From assembly GCF_025215155.1 (NCBI RefSeq), contig NZ_JALHAM010000108.1: a stretch of 64,000 bases of DNA. The stretch is one strand, 5' to 3'. Positions 52,980 through 61,144 of the stretch are shown one piece after another. A model generated the notes under the pieces. It made no database searches. It was not told the DNA's origin and saw nothing but the letters and a program-made list of their open reading frames with translations. Both the position numbers and the translations under genes were made by a program. The first letter of the stretch is position 1. Every line of letters begins with the position of its first letter. Source of the DNA: Dryocola clanedunensis (GTDB lineage Bacteria; Pseudomonadota; Gammaproteobacteria; Enterobacterales; Enterobacteriaceae).

Positions 52980-54197
52980 ATGCAAAATCACGGCATCAAT
53001 AAAATTGTTCTCGCTTACTCCGGCGGCCTCGATACTTCAGCGATCATTCCATGGCTGAAAGAAAACTACGGCGGCTGTGAAGTGGTCGCCTGCGTGGTGG
53101 ATATCGGCCAGGATCGTGACGATCTGAAAGGCGTTGAGCAAAAAGCACTGCGCTCGGGCGCAACGGAATGCTATGTAGTGGATGCACGTGAAGAGTTCAT
53201 CAGCGACTATGTTTATCCGGTGCTGCAAACTGGTGCGTTGTATGAAGGCAGCTACCTGCTGGGTACCTCTATGGCCCGTCCGCTGATCGCAAAAGCGCTG
53301 GTGGATGTGGCGAATAAAGTGGGCGCGGATGCGCTGTGCCACGGCGCGACCGGTAAAGGTAACGACCAGGTGCGTTTCGAATCGACCTGGGCTGCCCTGG
53401 CTCCGCACCTGAAAGTCGTTGCGCCATGGCGTGAGTGGAACCTGCGTTCCCGTGAAGCGCTGCTGGATTACCTGAAAGAGCGTGATATTCCGACTACCGC
53501 ATCGCTGGAAAAAATTTACAGCCGTGACGAGAACGCCTGGCACATTTCTACCGAAGGCGGCGTGCTGGAAAGCCCGTGGAACGCACCGAACAAAGATTGC
53601 TGGGTGTGGACCGTCGATCCTAAAGAAGCGCCGGACCAGGCGGAGCAGGTGACTGTTACCGTTAAGCAGGGCAAAGTGGTTGCCGTGAACGGCGAAACGA
53701 TGAGCCCGTTCAAATGTCTGGAAACCCTGAACGCCATTGGTTCTAAGCACGGCATCGGCCGTATCGATATCGTTGAAAACCGTCTGGTAGGCATCAAGTC
53801 CCGTGGCTGCTACGAAACCCCGGGAGGCACCATCATGATGGCGGCCCTGCGCGGCGTTGAGCAGCTGGTGCTGGATCGCGATAGCTTCAAATGGCGTGAG
53901 CAGCTGGGCCTGGAAATGTCCTACGTTGTTTACGACGGTCGCTGGTTCGCGCCGCTGCGTAAATCTCTGCAGGCGTCCGCGGAATCTCTGGCGGAAGAAG
54001 TAAACGGCGAAGTGGTGCTTGAGCTGTACAAAGGCCAGGTTACCGCGCAGCAGAAGAAATCCCCGAACAGCCTGTATAGCGAAGAGTTTGCAACGTTTGG
54101 CGAAGACGAAGTGTATGACCACAGCCACGCGGGCGGCTTTATCCGCCTGTTCTCCCTGTCATCACGTATCCGTGCGCTGAACGAACTGAAGAAGTAA
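52980..54197 (+). CDS. argG: Argininosuccinate synthase (about 405-residue subfamily)
   Basis: Joins citrulline and aspartate with ATP. The 405 residues start MQNHGINKIVLAYSGGLDTS, the SGGLDTS loop being the PP-motif for ATP. HGATGKGNDQVRFE and KSRGCYETPGGTI bind citrulline and aspartate. E. coli ArgG is a 447-residue protein of a different subfamily encoded elsewhere; this one is the shorter type known from Vibrio, Yersinia and many other bacteria. It lies inside the arg cluster, 30 bases after argB. ATG 52980 has AAGGATA upstream; the TTG at 52965 is less likely. Confidence 0.95.
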   Translation: MQNHGINKIVLAYSGGLDTSAIIPWLKENYGGCEVVACVVDIGQDRDDLKGVEQKALRSGATECYVVDAREEFISDYVYPVLQTGALYEGSYLLGTSMARPLIAKALVDVANKVGADALCHGATGKGNDQVRFESTWAALAPHLKVVAPWREWNLRSREALLDYLKERDIPTTASLEKIYSRDENAWHISTEGGVLESPWNAPNKDCWVWTVDPKEAPDQAEQVTVTVKQGKVVAVNGETMSPFKCLETLNAIGSKHGIGRIDIVENRLVGIKSRGCYETPGGTIMMAALRGVEQLVLDRDSFKWREQLGLEMSYVVYDGRWFAPLRKSLQASAESLAEEVNGEVVLELYKGQVTAQQKKSPNSLYSEEFATFGEDEVYDHSHAGGFIRLFSLSSRIRALNELKK

Positions 54198-54204
54198 TAA
54201 AATC

Positions 54205-54273
54205 GTGGGGTGGATAAACGCAGCTTCATCCACCGCTTGATGGCGGATGGCGCAGGTTTATCCGCCCTACAAA
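54205..54273. repeat. REP-like inverted pair between argG and argH
   Basis: gtggggtggataaacgcagc... (54205-54234) and ggcggatggcgcaggtttat... (54242-54273) are the same two half-units as after metL, in reversed order. They fill most of the 106-base argG-argH gap and can form stable hairpins inside the operon mRNA. Confidence 0.65.
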
Positions 54274-54303
54274 GTAATGAAGAATATTTAATGGAGCATG
54301 ACT

Positions 54304-55677
54304 ATGGCACTTTGGGGTGGACGTTTTACTCAGGCAGCAGATCAGCGGTTCAAACAGTTCAATGATTCATTGCGCTTTGACTACCGCCTGGCCGAACAGG
54401 ATATTGTTGGCTCTGTCGCCTGGTCCAAAGCGCTGGTCACCGTCGGGGTGCTGACTCAGGCGGAGCAGGTTGAGCTTGAGCAGGCGCTGAACGTGCTGCT
54501 CGAAGAAGTGCAGGCTGATCCGCAGGCCATTCTGGCCAGCGATGCCGAAGATATTCACAGCTGGGTGGAAGGCAAGCTCATCGATAAGGTGGGTGCGCTG
54601 GGTAAAAAGCTCCACACTGGCCGTAGCCGTAACGACCAGGTCGCGACTGACCTGAAGCTGTGGTGCAAAATGCAAATCAGCGAGCTGCTGATGGCAACCC
54701 GCCAGCTGCAGCAGGCGCTGGTGGAAACCGCAGAAAATAACCAGGATGCCGTCATGCCGGGTTATACCCATCTGCAGCGCGCCCAGCCGGTCACTTTTGC
54801 CCACTGGTGTCTGGCGTACGTTGAGATGCTGGCGCGTGATGAAAGCCGCCTGCAAAGCACGCTGGAGCGTCTGGACGTCAGCCCGCTGGGCTGCGGGGCG
54901 TTGGCCGGTACCGCTTATGAAATCGACCGTGACCAGCTGGCTGGCTGGTTGGGCTTTGCCTCGGCGACCCGCAATAGCCTGGACAGCGTTTCCGACCGTG
55001 ACCATGTGCTCGAACTGCTTTCCGATGCGTCTATTGGGATGGTTCACCTCTCCCGCTTTGCGGAAGACCTGATCTTCTTTAATACCGGTGAAGCTGGCTT
55101 TGTTGAGCTGTCCGACCGCGTGACCTCCGGTTCTTCCCTGATGCCGCAGAAGAAAAACCCGGATGCGCTGGAGCTGATTCGCGGCAAGTGTGGTCGCGTG
55201 CAGGGCGCGCTGACCGGCATGATGATGACGCTGAAAGGTTTACCGCTGGCCTACAACAAAGACATGCAGGAAGATAAAGAAGGGCTGTTCGATGCGCTGG
55301 ATACCTGGCTCGACTGTCTGCACATGTCCGTGCTGGTGCTGGATGGTATTCAGGTTAAACGTCCACGTTGTAAAGAAGCTGCCGAGCAAGGTTATGCGAA
55401 TGCCACCGAGCTGGCGGATTATCTGGTTGCCAAAGGCGTGCCGTTCCGCGAGGCCCACCACATCGTAGGTGAAGCGGTCGTTGAGGCGATCCGTCAGGGT
55501 AAAGCCCTGGAGGCGCTCTCCCTTACGGATCTGCAAAAGTTCAGCGCAACCATCGGCGACGACGTCTACCCAATCCTGTCTCTGCAATCCTGCCTTGATA
55601 AACGTGCTGCCAAAGGCGGCGTGTCGCCAGCTCAGGTTGCACAAGCTATTGCGGATGCGAAACAGCGTCTGGTTTAA
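54304..55677 (+). CDS. argH: Argininosuccinate lyase
   Basis: Splits argininosuccinate into arginine and fumarate. From ATG 54304 (MALWGGRFTQAADQRFKQ) the protein has 457 residues, as in E. coli; GGAG is seven bases upstream, too close to the earlier ATG at 54298. The superfamily signature is GSSLMPQKKNPD (about residues 279-290, with the catalytic serine), and TGRSRNDQVATD and YTHLQRAQPVTF line the active site. Last gene of argCBGH. Confidence 0.98.
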   Translation: MALWGGRFTQAADQRFKQFNDSLRFDYRLAEQDIVGSVAWSKALVTVGVLTQAEQVELEQALNVLLEEVQADPQAILASDAEDIHSWVEGKLIDKVGALGKKLHTGRSRNDQVATDLKLWCKMQISELLMATRQLQQALVETAENNQDAVMPGYTHLQRAQPVTFAHWCLAYVEMLARDESRLQSTLERLDVSPLGCGALAGTAYEIDRDQLAGWLGFASATRNSLDSVSDRDHVLELLSDASIGMVHLSRFAEDLIFFNTGEAGFVELSDRVTSGSSLMPQKKNPDALELIRGKCGRVQGALTGMMMTLKGLPLAYNKDMQEDKEGLFDALDTWLDCLHMSVLVLDGIQVKRPRCKEAAEQGYANATELADYLVAKGVPFREAHHIVGEAVVEAIRQGKALEALSLTDLQKFSATIGDDVYPILSLQSCLDKRAAKGGVSPAQVAQAIADAKQRLV

Positions 55678-55742
55678 CCTTCCTGGGGGATGGAGTTGGC
55701 GCTTCTCCCCCTACCGTTCCCCCTTTCAGCCAGAAGCAAAGC

Positions 55743-55863
55743 AAAAAAGAGCGGACATCTAGTCCGCTAAAAATTCACGTTGGCTTTTATAGTCATTCAA
55801 GGTCAGAGAACAGAGAGTTTCTCCTCAGCAGAACGTTCACTTCATGGGTAAGTGAAGCCGTTC
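55743..55863 (-). ncRNA. oxyS: OxyS small RNA
   Basis: On the minus strand the 3' part reads aaagccaacgtgaatttt followed by the terminator stem agcggac-tagat-gtccgct and a T tract, matching E. coli OxyS in place (divergent from oxyR) and sequence. The 5' part forms a stem gaacggcttcact... / ...agtgaacgttc and is clearly diverged. The 5' end is inferred from this stem. OxyS is an OxyR-activated, Hfq-dependent regulator. Confidence 0.85.
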
Positions 55864-55898
55864 GTGCTGTTGGTTTGTATTATTCATCTTCACGCTTG

Positions 55899-55946
55899 AT
55901 AGGGATAATCGTTCATTGCTATGCTATCTATCGCCATGGGCTATCA
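55899..55946. promoter_or_regulatory. OxyR binding region of oxyR-oxyS
   Basis: gatagggataatcgttcatt followed by gctat and tatcgccatg is nearly the same as the E. coli oxyR/oxyS operator and shows the spaced ATAG/CTAT elements that an OxyR tetramer contacts. It covers the oxyR start region and the oxyS promoter. Confidence 0.7.
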
Positions 55947-55965
55947 TGGCGCCGGAGGATGGACA

Positions 55966-56883
55966 ATGAATATTCGTGATCTTGAATACCTGGTGGCGTT
56001 AGCTGAACATCGCCATTTTCGTCGGGCAGCGGATGCCTGTCATGTCAGCCAGCCGACTCTGAGCGGCCAAATCCGTAAACTGGAAGATGAGCTGGGCGTT
56101 ATGTTACTGGAGCGCACCAGTCGCAAAGTATTATTCACGCAGGCAGGTTTGCTGCTGGTCGATCAGGCCCGCACCGTGCTGCGTGAAGTGAAAGTGCTTA
56201 AAGAGATGGCCAGCCAGCAGGGCGAGGCGATGTCCGGCCCACTGCATATCGGTCTGATCCCAACCGTCGGGCCCTATCTGCTGCCGCAGATCATCCCGAT
56301 GCTGCACAAAACCTTCCCGAAACTGGAAATGTATCTGCACGAAGCGCAGACCCATCAGCTGTTAGCGCAGCTGGACAGTGGGAAACTCGACTGTGCCATT
56401 CTGGCGCTGGTTAAAGAGAGTGAAGCTTTTATTGAGGTGCCGCTGTTTGACGAGCCGATGGTGCTGGCGATTTATCAGGATCACCCGTGGGCGAACCGCG
56501 ACCGCGTGCCGCTTTCAGACCTGGCGGGCGAAAAGCTGCTGATGCTGGAAGACGGGCACTGCCTGCGCGATCAGGCGCTGGGCTTCTGTTTTGAGGCCGG
56601 CGCTGAGGAAGACACGCACTTCCGCGCAACCAGCCTTGAGACGCTGCGGAATATGGTCGCTGCTGGCAGCGGGATCACATTGCTTCCCGCTCTGGCCGTG
56701 CCGAATGAGCGCGAGCGTGATGGGGTGGTTTATCTGCCTTGTTATAAACCAGAACCGCGCCGTACGGTGGGCCTGGTTTATCGTCCGGGGTCGCCGCTGC
56801 GCAGCCGCTATGAGCAGCTGGCAGAGGCCGTCCGCACGCAGATGGACGGCCATTTCGACTCGGCGTTAAAAGAGGCGGTTTAA
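55966..56883 (+). CDS. oxyR: Peroxide-sensing LysR-family activator OxyR
   Basis: Senses hydrogen peroxide by a disulfide and activates katG, ahpC, oxyS and others. From ATG 55966 (MNIRDLEYLVALAEHRHFRR) it has 305 residues, as in E. coli: an N-terminal winged helix (AADACHVSQPTLSGQIRKLE) and a regulatory domain with the redox cysteines in EDGHCLRDQALGFCFEAG, corresponding to Cys199 and Cys208. GGAGG lies upstream. The 3' end overlaps the convergent sthA by 18 bases. Confidence 0.98.
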   Translation: MNIRDLEYLVALAEHRHFRRAADACHVSQPTLSGQIRKLEDELGVMLLERTSRKVLFTQAGLLLVDQARTVLREVKVLKEMASQQGEAMSGPLHIGLIPTVGPYLLPQIIPMLHKTFPKLEMYLHEAQTHQLLAQLDSGKLDCAILALVKESEAFIEVPLFDEPMVLAIYQDHPWANRDRVPLSDLAGEKLLMLEDGHCLRDQALGFCFEAGAEEDTHFRATSLETLRNMVAAGSGITLLPALAVPNERERDGVVYLPCYKPEPRRTVGLVYRPGSPLRSRYEQLAEAVRTQMDGHFDSALKEAV

Positions 56884-58266
56884 GCCGTTAAGCGCCGCTA
56901 CCCGATAGGCTTCCGCCATCGTCGGGTAGTTAAAGGTGGTGTTAACGAAGTACTCGATGGTGTTACCGCCACCTTTCTGCTCCATTATCGCCTGGCCGAT
57001 GTGGATAATTTCCGCGGCGCGCTCCCCGAAGCAGTGGATCCCCAGAATCTCTTTCGTCTCGCGATGGAAGAGAATCTTCAGCGTCCCGACGTTCATGCCC
57101 ACGATTTGCGCGCGCGCCAGATGTTTAAACTGGGCACGACCCACTTCGTAAGGCACTTTCATCGCGGTTAGCTGCTGCTCGGTTTTGCCGACGGAGCTGA
57201 TTTCAGGGATGGTATAAATCCCTGTCGGGATATCCTCAATCAGATGCGCCGTCGCTTCGCCTTTAACGAGCGCCTGCGCTGCAATACGGCCCTGATCGTA
57301 GGCTGCCGAAGCCAGGCTCGGATAACCAATCACATCACCTACCGCGTAAATATGCGGCAGGGCAGTCTGGTACATGCTGTTGACCTTCAGCAGGCCACGG
57401 CTGTCTGCTTCCAGACCAACATTTTCAAGCGAAAGCGAATCCGTGTTGCCCGTACGGCCATTGGCGTACAACAGGCAATCGGCTTTGACCTTCTTGCCGG
57501 ATTTCAGCGAAACAATCACGCCGTCTTCCACGCCTTCGATACTTTCAAACTCTTCGTTATGGCGGATAACAACGCCGCTGTTCCAGAAGTGGTAAGAAAG
57601 TGAGTCCGACATTTCCTGATCCAGGAAGGCCAGCAGGCGATCGCGCGTGTTAATTAAATCCACTTTCACGTTCATACCGCGGAAGATCGACGCGTATTCG
57701 CAGCCGATGACCCCTGCGCCATAAATAATGACGTGGCGCGGCTCGTGGTGCAGATTAAGAATAGAGTCGCTGTCGTAAACGCGTGGGTGGGCGAAATCCA
57801 CTTCCGGCGGGCGATAGGGTCTTGAGCCGCAGGCAATCACGAACTTCTCTGCGGTTATCATCTCTACCGAACCGTCGTGGCATTCCAGCGCGATGGTGTG
57901 CTCATCCACAAACCTTGCATCGCCCTGCAACATCTCGCAGCGGTTGCGCTCATAGAAGCTCTGGCGCATGCGGGTTTGCTGATTAATCACGCTATCTGCA
58001 TGGTTAAGAATGTCGGCGAAAGAGGAGCGAAGGAGGTGGGTGTGGTCGCTGTATAACGGGTTTTGGTTGAATTCGATAATACGGCTGACGGCGTGGCGAA
58101 GGGCTTTTGACGGGATGGTGCCCCAGTGGGTGCAACCGCCGCCGACGTTATGGTAGCGCTCGATAACGGCTACCCTGGCGCCAAGCTTCACCAGCCCCAT
58201 AGCAGCGCCTTCGCCGCCCGGGCCGGAACCAATTACTACTGCATCATAATCGTAGGAGTGTGACAT
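56866..58266 (-). CDS. sthA: Soluble pyridine nucleotide transhydrogenase
   Basis: FAD enzyme that moves reducing equivalents from NADPH to NAD+. The 466 residues match E. coli. The N-terminal FAD motif is VVIGSGPGGEGAAMGL (about 10-25). The segment GGGCTHWGTIPSKAL aligns with the redox-disulfide of lipoamide dehydrogenases but has only one cysteine, as is normal for SthA. A second dinucleotide fold starts at IIYGAGVIGCEYASIF. Divergent from fabR. Confidence 0.98.
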   Translation of the reverse strand: MSHSYDYDAVVIGSGPGGEGAAMGLVKLGARVAVIERYHNVGGGCTHWGTIPSKALRHAVSRIIEFNQNPLYSDHTHLLRSSFADILNHADSVINQQTRMRQSFYERNRCEMLQGDARFVDEHTIALECHDGSVEMITAEKFVIACGSRPYRPPEVDFAHPRVYDSDSILNLHHEPRHVIIYGAGVIGCEYASIFRGMNVKVDLINTRDRLLAFLDQEMSDSLSYHFWNSGVVIRHNEEFESIEGVEDGVIVSLKSGKKVKADCLLYANGRTGNTDSLSLENVGLEADSRGLLKVNSMYQTALPHIYAVGDVIGYPSLASAAYDQGRIAAQALVKGEATAHLIEDIPTGIYTIPEISSVGKTEQQLTAMKVPYEVGRAQFKHLARAQIVGMNVGTLKILFHRETKEILGIHCFGERAAEIIHIGQAIMEQKGGGNTIEYFVNTTFNYPTMAEAYRVAALNGLNRLF

Positions 58267-58462
58267 GGTAAGGCTTACCTGTTCTTATACATAAAAGCAA
58301 CATGATGGTAACATCAACGGCGGTATAACCCAATTATCCCTGTGCTTTTTCATTTGTAACGCGAAGTCGCTCGCGTAAACAATCATTCACAATCCTGTTT
58401 AAAAGCGGTAGCGTTAGTATCTGGTATAGTGCCATTTCGGTTTGAGGGAATCAGGCAACGTG

Positions 58463-59104
58463 ATGGGTGTAAGAGCACAACAAAAAGAACGAACCAGACG
58501 TTCTCTGATTGAAGCCGCATTTAGTCAGTTAAGCGCTGAGCGAAGTTTTGCCAGCCTCAGTTTACGTGAAGTTGCCCGTGAGGCAGGGATTGCGCCAACC
58601 TCGTTTTATCGCCATTTTCGCGATGTGGATGAGCTAGGGCTGACGATGGTTGATGAAAGCGGCTTAATGCTGCGCCAGCTAATGCGTCAGGCCCGACAAC
58701 GAATTGCCAAAGGCGGCAGTGTCATCCGCACTTCCGTTTCAACGTTCATGGAGTTTATCGGTAATAACCCTAACGCATTCCGCTTACTGCTGCGTGAACG
58801 TTCCGGGACTTCCGCTGCTTTTCGTGCCGCCGTGGCACGTGAAATACAGCACTTTATTGCGGAACTTGCCGACTATTTAGAACTCGAAAACCGCATGCCG
58901 CGCAGCTTTACTGAAGCGCAGGCGGAAGCGATGGTAACCATTGTATTTAGTGCCGGTGCCGAGGCGCTGGACGTTGATATCGACCAACGTCGTCAGCTTG
59001 AAGAGCGCCTGGTGTTGCAGCTGCGCATGATTTCCAAAGGTGCGTATTACTGGTATCGCCGGGAACAAGAGAAGATGTCGCTGGCGCAATTATCCGAAGA
59101 GTGA
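58463..59104 (+). CDS. fabR: TetR-family fatty-acid repressor FabR
   Basis: Represses fabA and fabB according to the unsaturated/saturated acyl balance. From ATG 58463 (MGVRAQQKERTRRSL) it has 213 residues. The helix-turn-helix is SLREVAREAGIAPTSFYRHF (about 38-57), followed by a TetR ligand domain. The tail differs slightly from E. coli (about 215 residues). The frame is open to a TTG at 58442 without good support. yijD follows after 10 bases, so the two are co-transcribed. Confidence 0.96.
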   Translation: MGVRAQQKERTRRSLIEAAFSQLSAERSFASLSLREVAREAGIAPTSFYRHFRDVDELGLTMVDESGLMLRQLMRQARQRIAKGGSVIRTSVSTFMEFIGNNPNAFRLLLRERSGTSAAFRAAVAREIQHFIAELADYLELENRMPRSFTEAQAEAMVTIVFSAGAEALDVDIDQRRQLEERLVLQLRMISKGAYYWYRREQEKMSLAQLSEE

Positions 59105-59114
59105 AGGACGAGTG

Positions 59115-59471
59115 ATGAAACAGTTACAAGAGAAAGGTACGCTGGTGTTGGCGTTTATTGCTGGCCTGTCAATTAACGGCTCCTGTGCCGCGCTGTTTAG
59201 TTCGATAGTACCGTTTACTATCTTCCCCCTTATTGCTCTGGTGCTGACGGTCTACTGTCTGCATCAGCGCTACCTGAACCGCACCATGCCGGTTGGTTTG
59301 CCAAAATTAGCCGCGGCCTGTTTTATCCTCGGTGTCCTGCTGTATAGCGCCGTGGTGCGTGCAGAGTATCCGGCGATTGGTTCCAACTTCCTGCCGGCGG
59401 TGCTTTCTGTGGCGCTACTGTTCTGGATTGGCCTGAAGATCCGCGCCCGTAAAGCGCAGATGCCTGAGTAA
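59115..59471 (+). CDS. yijD: DUF1422 inner-membrane protein YijD
   Basis: Membrane protein of 118 residues with four predicted helices, of unknown role. It starts at ATG 59115 with GAAGGACGAG upstream, ten bases after fabR. The characteristic stretch VYCLHQRYLNRTMPVGLP joins helices 2 and 3, and VVRAEYPAIGSNF lies before the last helix. The conserved pairing with fabR hints at a link with membrane lipids, which is inference only. Confidence 0.93.
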   Translation: MKQLQEKGTLVLAFIAGLSINGSCAALFSSIVPFTIFPLIALVLTVYCLHQRYLNRTMPVGLPKLAAACFILGVLLYSAVVRAEYPAIGSNFLPAVLSVALLFWIGLKIRARKAQMPE

Positions 59472-59480
59472 GCTCAGCCA

Positions 59481-59668
59481 CAAACTAACGGACGCCGAGG
59501 CGTCCGTTAGTTTGCTGACAAAGAAGGAAAAAGCGTGGTTTTTCCTTCTTTGTGGAAAGCAGGCGAAAATCAATGAATTGATTTTCCTTGTTATTTATTC
59601 GGGGAGATCTTTGCGAAACGCATTCGCTTTAGGTTTGTCATCAGTCTGACGGACGCCGAGGCGTCCGT
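59481..59668. repeat. Cluster of perfect hairpins between yijD and trmA (terminators)
   Basis: Four exact stem-loops in under 200 bases: a 16-bp stem caaactaacggacgcc with loop ga (59481-59514); a 15-bp stem acaaagaaggaaaaa with loop gcgtgg (59518-59553); a 10-bp stem gaaaatcaat with loop ga (59565-59586); and a 9-bp stem acggacgcc with loop ga (59649-59668). The first and last share the 20-mer acggacgccgaggcgtccgt. They sit between convergent genes and would end transcription both ways. Confidence 0.85.
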
Positions 59669-59672
59669 TTTA

Positions 59673-60773
59673 CTATTTACGCGTCAGCCACACGCCACAT
59701 TCCATATGGTGGGTGTAAGGGAACTGGTCAAACAGGGCGAGGCGAGAGACGACATGCGTTTCGCTCAGCGTTTCCAGGTTTTCGCACAGGGTCTGTGGGT
59801 TGCAGGAAATATAAAGAATTTGCGGGTAAGCCTGCACCATCTTCACTGTGTCTGCATCCAGACCGCTGCGCGGCGGGTCGACAAAAATCGTCTCACACTG
59901 GTAGCTCTTCAGATCGATACCCTTCAAGCGATTGAATTCGCGTACTCCGTTCATCGCTTGAGTAAATTCTTCTGCGGCCATGCGGATAATCTGCACGTTA
60001 TCAATTTTGTTCGCGGCAATATTGTATTGCGCCGCTGCAACTGAAGGTTTCGCGATTTCAGTTGCCAGCACACGGTTAAAGTTGCGCGCCAGCGCCAGAG
60101 AGAAGTTACCGTTACCGCAGTACAGCTCCAGCAGATCGCCGCTGGCGTTTTTGGTCGCTTCCAGCGCCCATTCCAGCATCTGAATATTCATCGCCGCGTT
60201 CGGCTGGGTGAAGCTGTTTTCCACCTGGCGATAGATCATCTCTTTCCCCGCGACGGGCAGACGTTCGTCGATAAAATCCTGATCCAGTTCGATTTTCGTT
60301 TTTGTCGCCCGGCCAATCAGGTGAACGTTTAAGCCGCGGGCGCGCAGGGAATCGCGCAGCGCTTCGGCATGTTCACGCCATTCTTCGTCCAGCTTGCGGT
60401 GATAAAGCAGTGATACCACGGCCTGGTGGCTGAGGGTGGTCAGATAATCAATCTGGAAAAGCTTGTGGCGCAGAGCTGGAATATCCCGCACGCCGTCTAA
60501 CATGGCTGGCATCAATTCATTAATCAGCGAGCTTGCCGCCGGGAAGCTATTAACCCGGATGCGCTGCTTGGTCTGCTGGTCGAACATAATATGGTAGAGA
60601 TCGTCCTCGTCATGCCAGATGCGGAACTCTGCACGCATGCGGTAATGGCTGACAGGTGAGCGGAACACCTCCGGCGCAGGTGCGGCAAACGGCACCATCA
60701 TGCTCTGCAGGCGGGCAACTTTCTCTGCCAGCTGCGCGTCGTAAAGGTCTGTCGGGAGATGTTCGGGTGTCAT
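59673..60773 (-). CDS. trmA: tRNA (uracil-5-)-methyltransferase TrmA
   Basis: Makes m5U54 (ribothymidine) in the tRNA T-loop, using S-adenosylmethionine. The 366 residues equal E. coli. The SAM motif is LELYCGNGNFSLALA (about 212-226), the nucleophilic cysteine is in LYISCNPQTL (about residue 324), and VDPPRSGLD and HMECGVWL complete the family pattern. It is divergent from btuB, with the B12 riboswitch between them. Confidence 0.97.
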   Translation of the reverse strand: MTPEHLPTDLYDAQLAEKVARLQSMMVPFAAPAPEVFRSPVSHYRMRAEFRIWHDEDDLYHIMFDQQTKQRIRVNSFPAASSLINELMPAMLDGVRDIPALRHKLFQIDYLTTLSHQAVVSLLYHRKLDEEWREHAEALRDSLRARGLNVHLIGRATKTKIELDQDFIDERLPVAGKEMIYRQVENSFTQPNAAMNIQMLEWALEATKNASGDLLELYCGNGNFSLALARNFNRVLATEIAKPSVAAAQYNIAANKIDNVQIIRMAAEEFTQAMNGVREFNRLKGIDLKSYQCETIFVDPPRSGLDADTVKMVQAYPQILYISCNPQTLCENLETLSETHVVSRLALFDQFPYTHHMECGVWLTRK

Positions 60774-60889
60774 GGCGGCTACCTGTTAATGAAGTCAAAC
60801 TACGCGGCGATTTTAGGGAATAGCCCCGGGATGTCCAGTCTCTTTGTCAGCTGAGGGCTAACTGGAGGTCTGGACTTCTATATGGCGGT

Positions 60890-61085
60890 AAAGGTAGCAT
60901 GCGCTCTCCGGCCTCCTGAGAGTTAAAAGGGAACCCAGTGCAATTCTGGGGCTGACGCGCAGCGGTAAGGAAGAGTGGGATGAACGCAAATGCAGACACT
61001 GCTTATTAATAAGTGGGAAGTCCTCATCTATAAAACACCTCCAAGCCCGAAGACCTGCCGGTTAACGTCGCAATCTGCATAACTA
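60890..61085 (+). promoter_or_regulatory. Cobalamin (B12) riboswitch in the btuB leader
   Basis: The leader contains the conserved core agggaacccagtgcaattct, ctgacgcgcagcggtaagga, the segment gtgggaag and the B12 box agcccgaagacctgccgg (61043-61061), in the order of the E. coli btuB leader. Adenosylcobalamin binding would hide the btuB ribosome site downstream. The 371 bases from trmA to btuB hold this element and the promoters of the two genes, and no further gene. Confidence 0.95.
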
Positions 61086-61144
61086 TCGCGTGCTATCTGT
61101 TATGCCTGCGGCATCCTTATTAGAAGTGGATGCTTAAATAAATG

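Noticed and set aside
53037..54128. 363-codon open frame on the minus strand
   Set aside because: Lies entirely antisense to argG, has no family motif, and arises from the codon bias of the real gene.
56866..58266. SthA apparently lacking a catalytic cysteine
   Set aside because: Having a single cysteine in GGGCTHWGT is the normal state of soluble transhydrogenases, which do not use a redox disulfide.
59481..59668. Possible CRISPR array because of repeated 20-mer and hairpins
   Set aside because: Only two copies of the 20-mer, no regular spacers and no cas genes; the copies are terminator-like dyads between convergent genes.
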